From Salinimicrobium terrae DSM 17865 (lineage in GTDB: Bacteria > Bacteroidota > Bacteroidia > Flavobacteriales > Flavobacteriaceae): a DNA stretch of 64,000 nt. Within the stretch, counting starts at the first letter, position 1; each line of letters starts with the position of its first letter. The DNA lies in the NCBI RefSeq assembly GCF_000424665.1, contig NZ_AUKI01000003.1, forward strand, positions 28,191 through 92,190, in the 5' to 3' direction. Shown in pieces: positions 63,202 through 64,000 of the stretch. The notes under the pieces were generated by a model. The model was not told the origin of the DNA. It did no database searches and was given only the letters and a program-made list of their open reading frames with translations. Both the position numbers and the translations under genes were made by a program.

Positions 63202-64000
63202 TCAGGCACTCTTCTTCCTAATATTATGCGCCAGGGCATGTAATCCGAACTCTAATTCCACTTTATCCAGTCCGCGGTGGGTAAATCTTTTAAAGTTTCG
63301 ATTGTGTTTGACATGAGCAAAGATCGGCTCCACATCTGCGGTTCGTTTTTTTAGTTTGGCTTGACCTATCTCCGATAAAAGATCCTCCCGTGCCTTTTGT
63401 TTGTAATATTCCAGAGTATGATTTCGCTCTACAACCCGTTCATTCTTACCTTTAAAACAGACGCCTCTAATAGAACAACCTGCGCAATTCTTTGCCCTAT
63501 ACTTGCTGTAGGTTTGCTTATAACCTGATTTTGTGATTTTCTTCCCTTGAGATATTTTATCCATTCGTTGCCCCATCGGACACACGTAATAATCCTCCTC
63601 CTTGTTGTAGTGTAGCTGATCGCGATGGAAGGCAGAAGCGTTTTTCTTCTTCTTGCTCCCTGTTTTATTCTGTTCCTGGTCAAAGGTGTTGAACTTCACG
63701 TAGGCATTGATACCCTTGTTTGATAGTAACTCATAATTTTCCTGGCTTCCGTAACCGGCATCAGCAGTAAGAGATTCCGGAAGACTTTGGTATAAGTACT
63801 GGTAGCTCTCCAAATGTGGTTTTAGAGTATGGAGGTCATTGGTTTGTTGGTGAAGGGTGTAATTTACAATGAACTGATCTTCTGAACTGATCTGAACATT
63901 ATACCCCGGTTTAAGTTGCCCATTTTGCATATGATCGTCCTTCATCCGCATGAAGATGGCATCAGGATCTGTTTTGCTATAACTATTTCGACCGGCAAGG
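63202..64000 (-). CDS. IS1182-family transposase, N-terminal part outside the window
   Basis: The frame stays open to the window end (GRNSYSKTDPDAIFMRMK precedes the internal ATG at 63951), so the gene is incomplete here. Recognisable features are the acidic TDPDA and LTADAGYGSQENY (about 80 codons later), the zinc-like CPMGQRM ... NCAGCSIRGVC cysteine cluster (C-x2-C-x4-C at its end) and the C-terminal AHVKHNRNFKRFTHRGLDKVELEF (two parts) with the third acidic residue region (DVEPIFAH). These are features of DDE transposases of the IS1182/IS1380-like DDE_Tnp_1 group. The reading frame is intact in the visible part. Confidence 0.88.
   Translation of the reverse strand, partial: LAGRNSYSKTDPDAIFMRMKDDHMQNGQLKPGYNVQISSEDQFIVNYTLHQQTNDLHTLKPHLESYQYLYQSLPESLTADAGYGSQENYELLSNKGINAYVKFNTFDQEQNKTGSKKKKNASAFHRDQLHYNKEEDYYVCPMGQRMDKISQGKKITKSGYKQTYSKYRAKNCAGCSIRGVCFKGKNERVVERNHTLEYYKQKAREDLLSEIGQAKLKKRTADVEPIFAHVKHNRNFKRFTHRGLDKVELEFGLHALAHNIRKKSA
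63202..64000 (-). mobile_element. Insertion sequence (IS1182 type), right part cut by the window
   Basis: Defined by the transposase. The terminal inverted repeat could not be identified, because only one end is visible; the near end lies somewhere between 63075 and 63200. Confidence 0.6.

Overview
The window looks like a chromosomal segment of a marine or soil Flavobacteriaceae member (Bacteroidota). The evidence is a complete gldK-gldL-gldM-gldN block (gliding / type IX secretion), many promoters of the Bacteroidota type (TTG or TTTG, about 17-20 bases, then TAnnTTTG), almost no Shine-Dalgarno sequences, DUF6089 and paired OmpH-like genes around bamA, and the gene order miaB - sigma-54 activator - lptE - secG - groES - groEL. 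The genus is not determined; Gramella- or Salegentibacter-like is a guess from protein style.

Layout. 1-6100: tail of a His-heptad coiled-coil protein, a gamma-class carbonic anhydrase, a 41-residue membrane ORF, a dicarboxylate/amino-acid symporter, a Ca/Na exchanger and unknown envelope proteins. 6100-9660: an orphan PAS histidine kinase, then a DUF72 protein and an Fpg/Nei glycosylase. 9670-19890: an iron-acquisition island, all on the minus strand, in two transcription units: DUF4856 lipoprotein - imelysin - HTTM protein - TonB-dependent receptor, and a periplasmic ferric-ion ABC transporter. Related 23-bp palindromes lie at both promoters and in one internal gap and look like operators of an iron-responsive repressor. 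20220-23500: initiator tRNA with its own promoter and terminator, small proteins, ABC-F ATPase, DUF983. 23495-33000: gldKLMN with a trailing FAD oxidoreductase, an arginase-fold protein with damaged metal sites, and topA, whose Lys-rich C-terminal tail is out of frame.

33100-40100: miaB, sigma-54 activator, lptE, a hypothetical gene, secG, groES, groEL. 40170-42460: porin-like barrel, DinB, SRPBCC and VOC proteins. 42590-46430: clpX, clpP, tig and a four-helix membrane protein. 46510-50910: SGNH lipoprotein, FadL-type porin, alpha/beta hydrolase, pdxJ. 50990-59000: CBS protein, NAD kinase, DUF6089 protein, uppS, bamA, two ompH-like chaperones and murI, an envelope-biogenesis run. 59060-63080: NFU iron-sulfur protein, small lipoprotein, PiT-PhoU phosphate transporter, dodecin. 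63200-64000: an IS1182-type transposase cut by the window end.

Most of the window is ordinary core genome. The parts most worth a second look are the iron island with its candidate operators, the topA frameshift, the arginase-fold pseudoenzyme next to the secretion genes, and the His-every-seventh-residue coiled coil at the left edge. I saw no CRISPR array, rRNA or prophage.
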